DNA of 64,000 nt, taken from assembly GCF_008974185.1 (NCBI RefSeq), contig NZ_BKZP01000013.1, positions 1 to 64,000 on the forward strand, given 5' to 3'. Position 1 is the stretch's first letter; every line of letters begins with the position of its first letter. The notes under the pieces are model-generated. The model did not search any database, was not told where the DNA came from, and saw nothing but the letters and a program-made list of their open reading frames with translations. The DNA is from Weizmannia acidilactici (GTDB lineage: Bacteria; Bacillota; Bacilli; Bacillales; Bacillaceae_C). Both the position numbers and the translations under genes were made by a program. Below, in pieces: positions 39,169 to 48,301 of the stretch.

Positions 39169-40200
39169 GTGGAAACGAAAATCGCGATTAATGGTCTTGG
39201 CCGTATCGGCAGGATGGTTTTCAGAAAAGCCATGATGGACGATTCTTTAAATATCGTGGCAGTGAATGCCTGCTACCCTGCTGAAACTTTGGCACATTTA
39301 ATCAAATATGACACCATCCACGGCGTATTCCAGGGCGAAGTCAAGGGAGTAGGGGATACGCTCATTGTGAACGGAAAACATGTCCAACTGTTGGCAGAAC
39401 GCGATCCGGCCAAACTGCCGTGGGAAAAATTGGGCATTGATCTTGTCATCGAAGCGACCGGCAAGTTTAACGCGCGGGAAAAAGCTGCACTCCATTTGCA
39501 GGCGGGCGCCAAAAAAGTGCTGCTGACGGCACCGGGGAAAAACGAAGATGTCACCATTGTGTTAGGGGTAAATGAAAACGTTTTAGATATCGACCAGCAT
39601 CACATTATTTCAAATGCTTCATGCACAACAAACTGCCTCGCACCGGTCGCAAAAGTGCTTGATAAACAATTCGGCATTGTGAACGGCCTGATGACGACAG
39701 TGCATTCTTATACAAATGACCAGAAAAACATCGACAATCCGCATAAAGACTTGCGTCGCGCCAGGGCCTGTGCCCAATCCATAATCCCGACGACAACAGG
39801 CGCCGCCAAAGCTTTGGGCCTTGTCCTGCCACAATTAAAAGGAAAACTGCACGGCATGGCGCTGCGTGTGCCTACCCCGAACGTGTCCCTCGTGGATCTC
39901 GTTGCCGATTTGAAAAAAGAAGTAACTGTGGAAGAGATAAATGATGCGTTCAAGGCGGCCGCGATAGGTTCACTTAACGGTATTTTGGATTATACGGAAG
40001 AGCCACTCGTTTCTGCGGATTATAATACCAATCCGCATTCCGCTATTGTTGACGGGCTTTCTACGATCGTGATGGAAGGGAACAAAGTAAAAGTTTTGGC
40101 TTGGTATGACAATGAATGGGGCTACTCTTGCCGCGTAGTCGAACTGGCGCAGCTAGTTGCCGAAAAAATGGAACAGGCGGAAAAAATGAATATCGCATAA
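39169..40200 (+). CDS. gapB: Gluconeogenic glyceraldehyde-3-phosphate dehydrogenase GapB
   Basis: NADP-preferring GAPDH that runs in the gluconeogenic direction in bacilli. It has 343 residues from the GTG at 39169 (AAGGAG at 39153-39158); a TTG at 39151 overlaps the ribosome site. AINGLGRIGRMVF binds the dinucleotide, and the following VAVNACYPAETLAHLIKYDT replaces the NDLTD of glycolytic GapA, a GapB hallmark. The catalytic cysteine is in SNASCTTNCLAP and the histidine in TVHSYTND. Gene order coaE-gapB-speD is that of B. subtilis, and the promoter has CcpN-like operators. Confidence 0.95.
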   Translation: METKIAINGLGRIGRMVFRKAMMDDSLNIVAVNACYPAETLAHLIKYDTIHGVFQGEVKGVGDTLIVNGKHVQLLAERDPAKLPWEKLGIDLVIEATGKFNAREKAALHLQAGAKKVLLTAPGKNEDVTIVLGVNENVLDIDQHHIISNASCTTNCLAPVAKVLDKQFGIVNGLMTTVHSYTNDQKNIDNPHKDLRRARACAQSIIPTTTGAAKALGLVLPQLKGKLHGMALRVPTPNVSLVDLVADLKKEVTVEEINDAFKAAAIGSLNGILDYTEEPLVSADYNTNPHSAIVDGLSTIVMEGNKVKVLAWYDNEWGYSCRVVELAQLVAEKMEQAEKMNIA

Positions 40201-40202
40201 TG

Positions 40203-40259
40203 GAAAGCCGGTGCGGTGTCCAAACCATTGGCGGTTTGAATGCTGCAACCGGTTTTTTA
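40203..40259 (+). terminator. Probable terminator after gapB
   Basis: GCCGGTGC and GCAACCGGTTTTTT pair imperfectly around an inner AAACC/GGTTT stem; a T-run follows. Confidence 0.6.
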
Positions 40260-40265
40260 TATACA

Positions 40266-40372
40266 GGCCATCCACGAGGCACTAAGGGATAAGAAGGCCG
40301 AGCGAACCCCGCAGCGGGCAACGCGGGGAGCCCCGCGGAAAGAAGCGGCTTTCGCAATGAGAACACGGCATA
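40266..40372 (-). repeat. Extragenic GC-rich repeat upstream of speD
   Basis: Read on the minus strand it contains CTTTCCGCGGGGCTCC, CGCTGCGGGGTTCGCTCGGC and CTTCTTATCCC, the same type of interior as the 128-bp element at 5.5 kb. It is a decayed, inverted relative. The internal GCGGGG/CCCCGC segments can fold strongly. Confidence 0.5.
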
Positions 40373-40389
40373 AATCAAAAAAACAATGA

Positions 40390-40418
40390 TTGCATTTACC
40401 GGGCAAAATCAGTATACT
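40390..40418 (+). promoter_or_regulatory. Promoter of speD and its leader
   Basis: TTGCAT at 40390-40395 and TATACT at 40413-40418 with 17-base spacing. Transcription would start near 40425, giving a leader of about 160 bases. Confidence 0.7.
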
Positions 40419-40424
40419 ATTTTC

Positions 40425-40585
40425 CGTGAACTTCTGATGAATCACGCATGAAAATGAAGTTAGGCTTTTTCATTGCGACTACTTAAAGGGTTAGGACCTC
40501 TTAGGACTAACTTTCCCCCGTGGTAGTGGCAAGTAAGTGACTTGAGTATTTTAGGTCGCTAAATTCATGTAAAGGGGGAACGATC
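40425..40585 (+). ncRNA. Structured 5' leader of speD, candidate cis-regulatory RNA
   Basis: About 160 bases between promoter and start codon that fold locally. CGTGA/TCACG, ATGAAAA/TTTTCAT, GTTAG-N2-CCT/AGG-N-CTAAC (40491-40512) and AGTGACT/AGGTCGCT (about 40536-40561) form successive stems. TTCCCCC at about 40512-40518 is complementary to GGGGGAA in the ribosome site (about 40575-40581), so the start can be hidden. GCGAC near 40475 is also complementary to GTCGC near 40557, offering an alternative fold. There is no terminator. I do not recognise a known riboswitch class. Confidence 0.55.
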
Positions 40586-40969
40586 ATGGAAACCATGGGT
40601 CGTCATGTTATTGAAGAATTGTGGGGCTGCGATGCAGACAAGCTGAATGATATGGATTATATTGAGCAATTGTTTGTCGACGCAGCATTGAAATCGGGCG
40701 CTGAAATCCGCGAGGTCGCATTCCACAAATTTGCGCCCCAGGGCGTAAGCGGGGTCGTCATTATTTCCGAATCGCATTTAACGATCCACAGCTTCCCGGA
40801 ACACGGTTATGCAAGTATTGACGTCTATACTTGCGGCCATTTGGATCCAAAAGTGGCAGCCAATTATATTGCGGAAAAATTGGGGGCAACTTCGAGGGAA
40901 ACAATCGAGCTTCCGCGCGGTATGGGTCCAGTGAAAATGGACGTTGCAAGCAAAGCCAATAAAGGATGA
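40586..40969 (+). CDS. speD: S-adenosylmethionine decarboxylase proenzyme
   Basis: Makes decarboxylated AdoMet, the aminopropyl donor for spermidine. Its 127 residues are the usual size of the short prokaryotic class. Self-cleavage is expected between E62 and S63 (SESHLTIH), S63 becoming the pyruvoyl group. Catalytic H68 lies in [10 protein letters not shown]-like context (TIHSFPEHG) and C83 in YTCGHLD. AAAGGGGGAACG precedes the ATG and may be masked by the leader. Monocistronic with its own terminator. Confidence 0.95.
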   Translation: METMGRHVIEELWGCDADKLNDMDYIEQLFVDAALKSGAEIREVAFHKFAPQGVSGVVIISESHLTIHSFPEHGYASIDVYTCGHLDPKVAANYIAEKLGATSRETIELPRGMGPVKMDVASKANKG

Positions 40970-40975
40970 TGTTCG

Positions 40976-41003
40976 ACGGGGTGATTTTTCATCCCGTTTT
41001 TTA
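40976..41003 (+). terminator. Intrinsic terminator after speD
   Basis: ACGGGGTGA pairs with TCATCCCGT (one mismatch) followed by TTTTT. Confidence 0.85.
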
Positions 41004-41014
41004 ATGGCAATAAG

Positions 41015-41043
41015 TTGTCTATTCGGCTTCTTTTATATATGAT
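41015..41043 (+). promoter_or_regulatory. Promoter of nrdR-dnaB-dnaI
   Basis: TTGTCT at 41015-41020 and TATGAT at 41038-41043, spacing 17. Confidence 0.6.
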
Positions 41044-41076
41044 GGAGGTAAGAATGTATAGGAACGGAGTGTTAAT

Positions 41077-41535
41077 ATGAAATGTCCGTCTTGCCATAGC
41101 AACAATACGCGTGTCATTGATTCCAGGCCAGTGGACGAAGGGCGTTCGATCAGGAGAAGGCGCGAATGCGAAGACTGTTCTTACCGTTTTACCACTTTTG
41201 AAAAAGTGGAAGAAACCCCGCTGATCGTCGTGAAAAAGGACGGCAACCGGGAAGAATTTAACCGCGAGAAAATTTTGCGCGGGTTGATCAAGGCGTGCGA
41301 AAAGCGTCCGGTATCCCTGGAACAGCTGGAGAAAATGTCAATGGACATTGAAAAAGAAATCCGCAGGCAAGGCTACACGGAAGTCAAATCAAGCCTGATC
41401 GGGGAAATGGTCATGGACAGACTGGCAGAAGTCGATGAAGTGGCTTATGTCCGCTTTGCGTCCGTTTACCGTCAATTTAAAGATTTAAACGTCTTTTTGG
41501 ATGAACTGAAAGAACTGCTGAACAAGAATGCTTAA
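41077..41535 (+). CDS. nrdR: Transcriptional repressor NrdR
   Basis: Zinc-ribbon/ATP-cone regulator that represses ribonucleotide reductase genes when (d)ATP is high. Its 152 residues have the zinc cysteines C3, C6, C31 and C34 ([14 protein letters not shown]), an RRRRE DNA-binding patch, and the ATP-cone starting [20 protein letters not shown] preceded by GGAGTG. It starts an operon with the primosomal genes dnaB and dnaI, linking dNTP control with replication initiation, as in B. subtilis. Confidence 0.96.
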   Translation: MKCPSCHSNNTRVIDSRPVDEGRSIRRRRECEDCSYRFTTFEKVEETPLIVVKKDGNREEFNREKILRGLIKACEKRPVSLEQLEKMSMDIEKEIRRQGYTEVKSSLIGEMVMDRLAEVDEVAYVRFASVYRQFKDLNVFLDELKELLNKNA

Positions 41536-41549
41536 ACGGAGTGCCCTTT

Positions 41550-42947
41550 ATGAAACAGATTTGGAACGAAATTCAGCCGGCAGACCGTTACCAGGTAGCG
41601 TTAAACGGTCTGCTGCAGGACTATGATCAAAAGGTCATTTCGCTTTTATACCAGCCTTTGATCGGGCCGCAATGCTACAGTCTGTATATGACATTGTGGA
41701 ATGAAGTGGAAATCAACCGTTTATGGTCCGAAGACTGGAACCATTACCATCTCATGAATTTTTTATCAATGAATCTGTCCGACATTTATGAAGCCCGGCT
41801 GAAGCTGGAGGGCATCGGGCTGTTGAAGACGTTTATCAAAACTAGCGGCGATATCCGCACGTTTATTTATGAACTACAGCCGCCCCTGTCGCCGGAACAG
41901 TTTTTCAACGACGGGCTGTTGAACGTCTTTTTGTACCGGCAATTGGGCAGGACGCATTTTCTGCGGCTGAAAAACTTTTTCTCAGACCGTGCCGTCGAAC
42001 CTGGCGAATATCGGGAAATCACTCGCTCCTTCCAGGATGTGTATGCCGCAAAAATCGGCCCCGAAGTGCTGAATGACACCGAAGCGCAGGAACTGAGCCG
42101 GCTCGAAGAAAACCGCCGGTATATCGGGAAAAACTCTGCTTCAGCCATCAAAATCGAAAACACCCATTTCAATTTCGATATTTTGTATGCGGGTCTGCGC
42201 GATGCGGTCATCCCGCTGCGCGCCATTACGCCCGAAGTAAAAGAAGCGATTGTAAAGCTGTCGTTTTTATATGATATTAATGAATTGGAAATGAAACAAA
42301 TATTATTGAGCGCTCTAACGCCTGAGCAGGAAATTCGGGTTGACGAGCTGCGGAAAACCGCGCGCGACTGGTACCAGATCGAGCACTCTGAAGAATTGCC
42401 GCGCCTCATTGACCGCCTGCAGCCGGAAATCTACAAGTCGGATGCCCGGGATGAAGGAAAGACGCAGGAAGAAAAATTAATCCATTACCTGGAGAATACG
42501 TCCCCGCGCCAGATGCTGATAGATTTTTCAGGCGGCAGCGAACCGTCAAAGGCGGACCTTACCGCCATTGAAGATGTTATGTTTGCCCAGCAGCTTCCAC
42601 CGGGCGTCATGAATGTGCTCATCCAATATGTTTTATTCAAAACCGATATGAAACTGTCCAAGAGTTATTTGGAAAAAGTCGCATCCCACTGGGCCCGCAA
42701 AAAACTGAAGACAGTTAAGGAAGCGATGGAGCTGGCCATTAAAGAAGACCGCCAGTACAAGCAGTGGATGAACGACAAAGAAAACAGGGCCACAACACGA
42801 AGGAAGCCGATCCGAACAGAAAAATTGCCGGATTGGTTTGAACAGGAAACCATAAATAAAACCGCAGCGGTTGCGGAAGACGGGGAAACGCTGGAGGAAA
42901 AGAGAAAAAGGCTTGAAAAAATACGCGAACAATACAAGAAAGGGTGA
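41550..42947 (+). CDS. dnaB: Replication initiation and membrane attachment protein DnaB
   Basis: Primosomal protein of Firmicutes that, with DnaD and DnaI, loads the DnaC helicase at oriC and restart sites and anchors the origin to the membrane. It has 465 residues from the ATG at 41550, preceded by CGGAG; an in-frame GTG at 41541 is less well placed. Two DnaB/DnaD-type helical domains are expected: an N-terminal winged helix and a C-terminal DDBH2 domain (VMNVLIQYVLF...KVASHWARKKLKTV), then a charged Glu/Lys/Arg tail. It ends four bases inside the open frame of dnaI. Confidence 0.94.
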   Translation: MKQIWNEIQPADRYQVALNGLLQDYDQKVISLLYQPLIGPQCYSLYMTLWNEVEINRLWSEDWNHYHLMNFLSMNLSDIYEARLKLEGIGLLKTFIKTSGDIRTFIYELQPPLSPEQFFNDGLLNVFLYRQLGRTHFLRLKNFFSDRAVEPGEYREITRSFQDVYAAKIGPEVLNDTEAQELSRLEENRRYIGKNSASAIKIENTHFNFDILYAGLRDAVIPLRAITPEVKEAIVKLSFLYDINELEMKQILLSALTPEQEIRVDELRKTARDWYQIEHSEELPRLIDRLQPEIYKSDARDEGKTQEEKLIHYLENTSPRQMLIDFSGGSEPSKADLTAIEDVMFAQQLPPGVMNVLIQYVLFKTDMKLSKSYLEKVASHWARKKLKTVKEAMELAIKEDRQYKQWMNDKENRATTRRKPIRTEKLPDWFEQETINKTAAVAEDGETLEEKRKRLEKIREQYKKG

Positions 42948-42952
42948 AGGCT

Positions 42953-43888
42953 GTGGAAAACATTAATGAGACGTTAAAAAGGCTTTCATCCAATCCAGGT
43001 TTTCGGCAGCGGTATGAAGAAATGAAGCGGGAAATTATCTCCCACCCCGAAATCCGCACATTTTTGGACGAACACCGCGGCGAAGTCACCAGGTCGATGA
43101 TTGAAAAAAGCTGGATGAAACTGTATGAATATATTTCGCAGGAAAAAAACTGCAGCCGCTGCAAAAGCCTTGACCAGTGCATAAATTTGATGGAAGGTTA
43201 CGTTCCGGAGCTCGTTGTGCACAATGGCAATATTGAAATCCGCTATAAAAGATGTCAAAAGAAAATTTTGGAAGATGAACGAAATAAAACGCGCAAGCTG
43301 ATCCAAAGCATGCATATGCCGAAAAGCATCCTTGAGGCGTCATTCGGCGATTTTTCGCTGGACCATCCTGGCCGCCTCGTTGCATATGATTTGGCCGTAC
43401 GCTTTGTCCGCGAATACGAGCCTGGCAAAAAAATGAAAGGATTGTATTTATACGGCAAATTCGGCGTCGGGAAATCGTATTTGCTCGGGGCGATTGCAAA
43501 CCAGCTGGCCGATATGAAGCAGGTTTCGTCTTTAATTGTGTATGTGCCGGAATTTTTCCGTGAAATGAAGGAATCGCTCGGTGACCATTCCACAGGGGAG
43601 AAACTCGAGATGGTCAAATCGGTGCCGGTATTGATGCTTGATGATATCGGGGCGGAAACAAACTCGAGTTGGACACGGGATGAGGTGCTCGGGCCGATTC
43701 TCCAATACAGGATGCAGGAAGATCTTCCGACATTTTTTACATCGAATTTTAACTATGAAGAGCTAATGTATCACCTGACTTACACACAGCGCGGGGAAGA
43801 GGAAAAATTAAAAGCGGCGCGCGTATTGGAACGTATCAAATACCTCGCCGTCCCTGTTAAAATGGAAGGGTTGAACCAAAGGGCATAA
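42953..43888 (+). CDS. dnaI: Primosomal protein DnaI, helicase loader
   Basis: AAA+ ATPase that loads the replicative helicase. It has 311 residues from the GTG at 42953, equal to B. subtilis DnaI; AAAGGG lies nine bases upstream, while the GTG at 42944 overlaps the dnaB stop. The N-terminal helicase-binding domain has a cysteine-rich zinc site (CSRCKSLDQC, about residues 65-74). The AAA+ domain has Walker A GKFGVGKS, Walker B VLMLDDIGAE, sensor-like FFTSNF and an arginine in TYTQRGEEEK. Confidence 0.96.
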   Translation: MENINETLKRLSSNPGFRQRYEEMKREIISHPEIRTFLDEHRGEVTRSMIEKSWMKLYEYISQEKNCSRCKSLDQCINLMEGYVPELVVHNGNIEIRYKRCQKKILEDERNKTRKLIQSMHMPKSILEASFGDFSLDHPGRLVAYDLAVRFVREYEPGKKMKGLYLYGKFGVGKSYLLGAIANQLADMKQVSSLIVYVPEFFREMKESLGDHSTGEKLEMVKSVPVLMLDDIGAETNSSWTRDEVLGPILQYRMQEDLPTFFTSNFNYEELMYHLTYTQRGEEEKLKAARVLERIKYLAVPVKMEGLNQRA

Positions 43889-43896
43889 CCCCTGTA

Positions 43897-43930
43897 AGAA
43901 AGAGCGGGGCCGGGCCCTTTCTTTTTTCCC
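43897..43930 (+). terminator. Intrinsic terminator after dnaI
   Basis: AAGAAAGAGCGGGGCC and GGGCCCTTTCTTTTTT pair with a bulge and end in a T-run. Confidence 0.75.
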
Positions 43931-43970
43931 TGCCTGCGTGCACAGCCTCTTCTATTTGTCCAATCCCTTT

Positions 43971-44012
43971 CATATACATAAGGTAAAACAGTGGAGAACG
44001 TTTTACCTTATG
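43971..44012 (+). promoter_or_regulatory. Possible sigma-E -10 box and perfect 13-bp hairpin before ytxC
   Basis: CATATACAT at 43971-43979 resembles the sigma-E -10 element. CATAAGGTAAAAC (43977-43989) and GTTTTACCTTATG (44000-44012) are perfect inverted repeats around a ten-base loop and end directly at the ytxC ribosome site. No T-run follows, so it may act on mRNA stability, start-site access or operator binding. Confidence 0.5.
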
Positions 44013-44025
44013 AGGGGGGCTTGGA

Positions 44026-44862
44026 TTGGAATTCCTATTCAAAGACAAGGAAGATGCGCTGTGGGTAAAGGAATATTTTACAAGACGATGCGGCGGGGAC
44101 GTGCAGATCCGGGAAGTGGCGCTGCCGGGGGAAAAAAACTACTCCCTTAAGGTTTCCGGCAGTGAACAGGAACTCAAACGGGCTGTCGTCGATTTTATTA
44201 TACAGAAAAAGAGAAATGGGTGGATCCGCGGGCAATTAAAACATTTTTATTTTTTTCAGGCGGAAGAAGAACAAAACCGCATTCTCGAAATTGTTGTCGG
44301 CATGTTAAAAGGGGAGCGGCCGGAATTAACGGTTCTGGCAGGGGAAATTGATGAATGCCGGGAAATCGGGAAAGCAGTCGGGCCGCTGCTTGGCGGAGAA
44401 GGCACGCTGCCAATTGATTCTTTGCTGACATTCCGATTAAAGGCTTATTTCGATGCACTTGACAATTATGTCGGGATTGCCATCGATGAATATAAAATGG
44501 AACAGGAATACCAGATTTTTATTCAAAGCCTCCGGGATTATTTGAAACAAAAAGAGCCGAAAAAAGAAACGGTAAAGCTTTGCCTCGGAGAGCAGGCAAA
44601 ATTTTACAATGAACAATTTCGGGAAATTACTAGGGAAGAGCTGGATGAAATGATTGACCGCAGGCTGCTTACCAACCATCCCGTTTATATTGATTCCGCC
44701 ACGATTGCGCCGCTTTTGTCGATTTCGCCCGCAAAGATTGAAATCTACACGGATAACCCGGACCATGCGCTGATCCGGACGATTTGCAATATATTTGAAG
44801 AACGCGTGAACGTAAAAAGCCGGGCCCATTTCCTGCATGAACAGCATGCCGCCAACGAATAA
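44026..44862 (+). CDS. ytxC: Putative sporulation protein YtxC
   Basis: A 278-residue soluble, charged protein matching the YtxC family, found between dnaI and thrS in bacilli. Members are linked to sporulation by expression; molecular function unknown. TTG start preceded by AGGGGGG at normal spacing. There is no signal peptide or membrane helix. In B. subtilis ytxB lies between dnaI and ytxC; it is absent here. Confidence 0.82.
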   Translation: MEFLFKDKEDALWVKEYFTRRCGGDVQIREVALPGEKNYSLKVSGSEQELKRAVVDFIIQKKRNGWIRGQLKHFYFFQAEEEQNRILEIVVGMLKGERPELTVLAGEIDECREIGKAVGPLLGGEGTLPIDSLLTFRLKAYFDALDNYVGIAIDEYKMEQEYQIFIQSLRDYLKQKEPKKETVKLCLGEQAKFYNEQFREITREELDEMIDRRLLTNHPVYIDSATIAPLLSISPAKIEIYTDNPDHALIRTICNIFEERVNVKSRAHFLHEQHAANE

Positions 44863-44876
44863 TTGTTTTCCATCCC

Positions 44877-44905
44877 TTGATTTTTTCGCCGCAAACTTCT
44901 ATAAT
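44877..44905 (+). promoter_or_regulatory. Promoter of the thrS T-box leader
   Basis: TTGATT at 44877-44882 and TATAAT at 44900-44905, spacing 17. Confidence 0.75.
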
Positions 44906-44924
44906 ATCTTACATATTTGAAATG

Positions 44925-45178
44925 GAATGAAAAAGTCAATGTGATGATGGGGACAACAGTATTCTGTTACGGCCTTTCAGAGAGGAAAGCCTTTGGCTGC
45001 AAGCTTTCCGGCACGATTGAATGCTTACCGCCTCTGAACTTCAGCCGTGAACCAAACAGTAGCGGTTGGCGGAAATTTCCGTTATCAAAATGAAGCCGCG
45101 CTTTTTTAGCGTGGAAATGAGGGTGGAACCGCGTGTAACAAACTCGTCCCTTGATGAGGGGCGGGTTTTTATTTTTGT
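44925..45178 (+). ncRNA. T-box leader of thrS
   Basis: The universal T-box sequence AGGGTGGAACCGCG is at 45120-45133. Stem I elements are the AGTA of the specifier loop (44959-44962), AGAGAGG, and GGCTGCAAG near its apex. The likely specifier is ACC (Thr) at 45051-45053 in GTGAACCAAA. The terminator is at about 45142-45176 (ACTCGTCCC against GGGGCGGGT, then T-run). Uncharged tRNA-Thr should pair with the specifier and the T-box, block the terminator and allow thrS expression. Confidence 0.92.
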
Positions 45179-45193
45179 AAAGGAGTGGTACAT

Positions 45194-47119
45194 ATGGCAG
45201 ATGTATTGAAAATGGCATTTCCTGACGGCGCAGTCAAGGAATTTCCAAATGGAACAACAACGGAAGATATTGCCGCTTCGATCAGCCCGGGGCTCAAGAA
45301 AAAGGCGCTTGCCGGAAAATTGAACGGAAAACTGATCGATTTGCGCACACCGATTAAAGAAGATGGTGCAATTGAAATCGTGACCCCGGAGCACGAGGAT
45401 GCGCTTGAAATTCTCCGCCATAGTACGGCGCACTTAATGGCGCAGGCAGTACGACGTCTGTTCGGCAATGTGAAGCTCGGCGTCGGTCCGGTGATCGAAA
45501 ACGGCTTTTTCTATGACATGGATTTGGATGTTTCGATCACGCCGGAAGACCTTCCAAAGATCGAAAAAGAAATGAAGAAAATTGTCGGGGAAAATCTCGA
45601 AGTTGTCCGCAAAGTTGTAACCCGGGAAGAAGCGAAAAAGCTTTTTGCAGACGATGAATATAAGCTTGAATTGATTGATGCGATTCCGGAAGATGAAACG
45701 GTCACGATTTACGAGCAAGGCGAATTTTTTGACCTGTGCCGCGGCGTCCATGTGCCGTCGACCGGAAAAATCAAGGAATTCAAACTGTTGAGCATTGCCG
45801 GCGCATACTGGCGCGGCGACAGCAACAACAAAATGATGCAACGCATATACGGCACGGCCTTCTTCAAGAAGGAAGACTTGGAAGCCCATTTGAAATTCCT
45901 GGAGGAAGCAAAAGAACGCGACCACAGGAAAATCGGGAAAGAGCTGGAACTTTTTACGACTTCACAAAAAGTCGGCCAAGGTTTGCCGCTCTGGCTGCCT
46001 AAAGGTGCAACGATCCGCCGCACGATTGAAAGGTATATTGTTGATAAAGAAGTAAAGCTGGGCTATGACCATGTATACACCCCGGTGCTCGGCAGCGTGG
46101 ACCTGTATAAAACGAGCGGCCACTGGGACCACTACCAGGATGATATGTTCCCGGTCATGAAAATGGACAATGAAGAACTGGTGCTGCGCCCGATGAACTG
46201 CCCGCACCATATGATGGTGTATAAAAATACGATCCACAGCTACCGTGAACTACCGATCCGGATAGCGGAGCTTGGGCTGATGCACCGTTATGAAATGTCA
46301 GGTGCGCTCTCCGGCCTGCAACGCGTACGCGGCATGACGTTGAATGACGCCCATATTTTCGTGCGCCCGGACCAAATTAAAGAAGAATTCAAACGCGTCG
46401 TTGAGCTGATCCTTGCCGTTTATAAAGATTTCAACATTACCGATTATTCATTCCGCCTTTCGTACCGCGATCCGGAAAACACAGACAAGTACTATGACGA
46501 TGATGAAATGTGGAATAAAGCCCAGTCAATGCTAAAAGAAACAATGGACGAATTCGGCTTTGACTACTATGAAGCGGAAGGCGAAGCCGCTTTCTACGGT
46601 CCGAAACTCGACGTACAGGTCCGTACCGCGCTCGGAAAAGACGAAACGCTGTCGACCGTGCAGCTCGACTTCCTGCTGCCGGAACGCTTCGATTTGACTT
46701 ATGTCGGGGAAGACGGCAAACCGCACCGCCCGGTTGTTATCCACCGCGGCGTCGTGTCGACAATGGAACGTTTTGTCGCTTACCTGATCGAAGAGTACAA
46801 AGGCGCATTCCCGACATGGCTTGCGCCGGTGCAGATCCAGGTCATCCCGGTATCGCCGGACGCCCATTATGATTACGCGCGCAAAATTGCAGATGCGCTC
46901 AAAGCGGAAGGGATCCGCGTGGAACTCGATGCGCGTGATGAGAAATTGGGCTACCGGATCCGTGAAGCCCAGGTGCAAAAAATCCCGTATGCGCTCGTTG
47001 TCGGCGACCAGGAAGTAAACGAAAATGCCGTCAACGTCCGCAAGTATGGTGAGAAAAAATCGGAAACCGTTCCGTTTGAAAGCTTCCTTGCCAAAATCAA
47101 AGAAGAAGTAAAACGGTGA
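45194..47119 (+). CDS. thrS: Threonyl-tRNA synthetase
   Basis: Class II synthetase charging tRNA-Thr. It has 641 residues from the ATG at 45194 (AAAGGAG upstream); an in-frame GTG at 45185 overlaps that site. Domains: N-terminal TGS, editing domain with [11 protein letters not shown] (about residues 73-83), catalytic core with [12 protein letters not shown] (zinc cysteine and histidine) and [19 protein letters not shown], and the C-terminal anticodon-binding domain. Controlled by the T-box upstream and closed by a terminator. Confidence 0.97.
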   Translation: MADVLKMAFPDGAVKEFPNGTTTEDIAASISPGLKKKALAGKLNGKLIDLRTPIKEDGAIEIVTPEHEDALEILRHSTAHLMAQAVRRLFGNVKLGVGPVIENGFFYDMDLDVSITPEDLPKIEKEMKKIVGENLEVVRKVVTREEAKKLFADDEYKLELIDAIPEDETVTIYEQGEFFDLCRGVHVPSTGKIKEFKLLSIAGAYWRGDSNNKMMQRIYGTAFFKKEDLEAHLKFLEEAKERDHRKIGKELELFTTSQKVGQGLPLWLPKGATIRRTIERYIVDKEVKLGYDHVYTPVLGSVDLYKTSGHWDHYQDDMFPVMKMDNEELVLRPMNCPHHMMVYKNTIHSYRELPIRIAELGLMHRYEMSGALSGLQRVRGMTLNDAHIFVRPDQIKEEFKRVVELILAVYKDFNITDYSFRLSYRDPENTDKYYDDDEMWNKAQSMLKETMDEFGFDYYEAEGEAAFYGPKLDVQVRTALGKDETLSTVQLDFLLPERFDLTYVGEDGKPHRPVVIHRGVVSTMERFVAYLIEEYKGAFPTWLAPVQIQVIPVSPDAHYDYARKIADALKAEGIRVELDARDEKLGYRIREAQVQKIPYALVVGDQEVNENAVNVRKYGEKKSETVPFESFLAKIKEEVKR

Positions 47120-47120
47120 T

Positions 47121-47164
47121 AACCAAAAAAATCAGGCCCGGAGACGGTCTGATTTTTTTGGTGT
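47121..47164 (+). terminator. Intrinsic terminator after thrS
   Basis: ACCAAAAAAATCAG pairs with CTGATTTTTTTGGT around a GC-rich loop. Confidence 0.9.
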
Positions 47165-47178
47165 TTTGAAAAAAACTG

Positions 47179-47207
47179 TTGCAATCGCCGTGCAATTTTG
47201 ATACGAT
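47179..47207 (+). promoter_or_regulatory. Promoter of infC-rpmI-rplT
   Basis: TTGCAA at 47179-47184 and TACGAT at 47202-47207, spacing 17. Confidence 0.7.
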
Positions 47208-47213
47208 ATTTTC

Positions 47214-47524
47214 CGTTGAGCTAAGCCGCATCCAAGGCTGTCTGTACCATTTGACAGTACATGCATAACATGATATAGTATTGTGGTGGAATTGAATATA
47301 AGTTTGTGGAAAGAAGGAGCAGCCCGCTTCTCACCTGTTGACGCATTTTGTGCAGTTGCCAGGTTTGGATCAAGACGTTTATGGCTATGAATATGCTAAG
47401 CGCGGGTGCCTTTTCCTGCGCTTTTTTCGTATGCAGTGCGTTAAAGGGTATTTTCGCAAGCGATATATTCAATCGCGCTCGATCCGGAGCATGGGATTGG
47501 AAATAAACTTGGAGGTGGCTCATT
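47214..47524 (+). ncRNA. L20-type leader of infC operon
   Basis: A leader of about 310 bases precedes infC. Near 47398-47437 AAGCGCGGG pairs with CCTGCGCTT and is followed by TTTTTT, a terminator inside the leader. In B. subtilis, ribosomal protein L20 binds the infC leader and promotes premature termination; position and architecture here are the same. The short reading frames within it are not convincing genes. Confidence 0.75.
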
Positions 47525-48043
47525 ATTAGCAAAGACATGATGGTTAACGAAGGCATTCGTGCCCGCGAAGTCCGTTTAATCGGCCAAAACGGAGAACAAA
47601 TGGGGGTTAAATCCCGGAACGAAGCATTGGATATTGCTGCTCGCGCCAATCTAGACCTCGTGCTTGTTGCACCGAACGCAAAACCGCCTGTCGCCCGCAT
47701 CATGGATTACGGCAAATACCGTTTTGAAATGCAGAAAAAAGACAGGGAAGCACGCAAAAAACAAAAAATCATCAACGTGAAAGAAGTTCGTTTGAGTCCG
47801 ACCATCGAAGAACATGACTTTAATACGAAACTTCGCAATGCCATTAAGTTTTTAGAAAAAGGTGATAAGGTAAAAGCATCGATCCGTTTCAAAGGCCGCG
47901 CCATTACCCATAAAGAAATTGGTCAGCGCGTGTTGGACCGGTTTGCCGAGGCATGTGCGGAAGTAGGCACAATCGAGTCCAAACCGAAAATGGACGGACG
48001 CAGCATGTTCTTAGTACTTGCACCAAAAAACGAGAAGAAGTAA
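47525..48043 (+). CDS. infC: Translation initiation factor IF-3
   Basis: Binds the 30S subunit, prevents premature 50S joining and checks start-codon pairing. The frame before the first ATG reads [19 protein letters not shown], and IF-3 of bacilli begins with SKD(F)I(I)[12 protein letters not shown]. The start is therefore the rare ATT at 47525, seven bases after GGAGGTG; a second in-frame ATT is at 47522. This gives 172 residues. AUU starts are known for infC and allow autoregulation by IF-3. The ATG at 47537 would delete four conserved residues and has no ribosome site. Confidence 0.93.
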   Translation: MSKDMMVNEGIRAREVRLIGQNGEQMGVKSRNEALDIAARANLDLVLVAPNAKPPVARIMDYGKYRFEMQKKDREARKKQKIINVKEVRLSPTIEEHDFNTKLRNAIKFLEKGDKVKASIRFKGRAITHKEIGQRVLDRFAEACAEVGTIESKPKMDGRSMFLVLAPKNEKK

Positions 48044-48071
48044 TTGTTTGATATTTGAGGAGGACGACCAA

Positions 48072-48269
48072 ATGCCAAAAATGAAAACTCACCGCGGCTC
48101 TGCAAAGCGTTTTAAGAAAACCGGCTCAGGCAGCCTGAAACGTTCCCACGCTTACAGAAGCCATTTGTTCGCAAATAAATTGACTAAACAAAAACGCCAG
48201 CTGCGTAAAGCGACGCTTGTATCCGCCAGCGACATGAAACGGATCCGCCAAATGCTGGACAATCAATAA
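48072..48269 (+). CDS. rpmI: Ribosomal protein L35
   Basis: Small basic 50S protein of 65 residues starting [20 protein letters not shown], the L35 signature. GAGGAGGACGACC precedes the ATG at 48072; an upstream in-frame start overlaps infC. Middle gene of infC-rpmI-rplT. Confidence 0.97.
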   Translation: MPKMKTHRGSAKRFKKTGSGSLKRSHAYRSHLFANKLTKQKRQLRKATLVSASDMKRIRQMLDNQ

Positions 48270-48301
48270 GAAAACGAAGATTTAAATAGGAGGAAAATAA
48301 T

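Noticed and set aside
47338-47529. 63-residue frame in the infC leader
   Set aside because: It overlaps the L20-type leader terminator and has no ribosome site.
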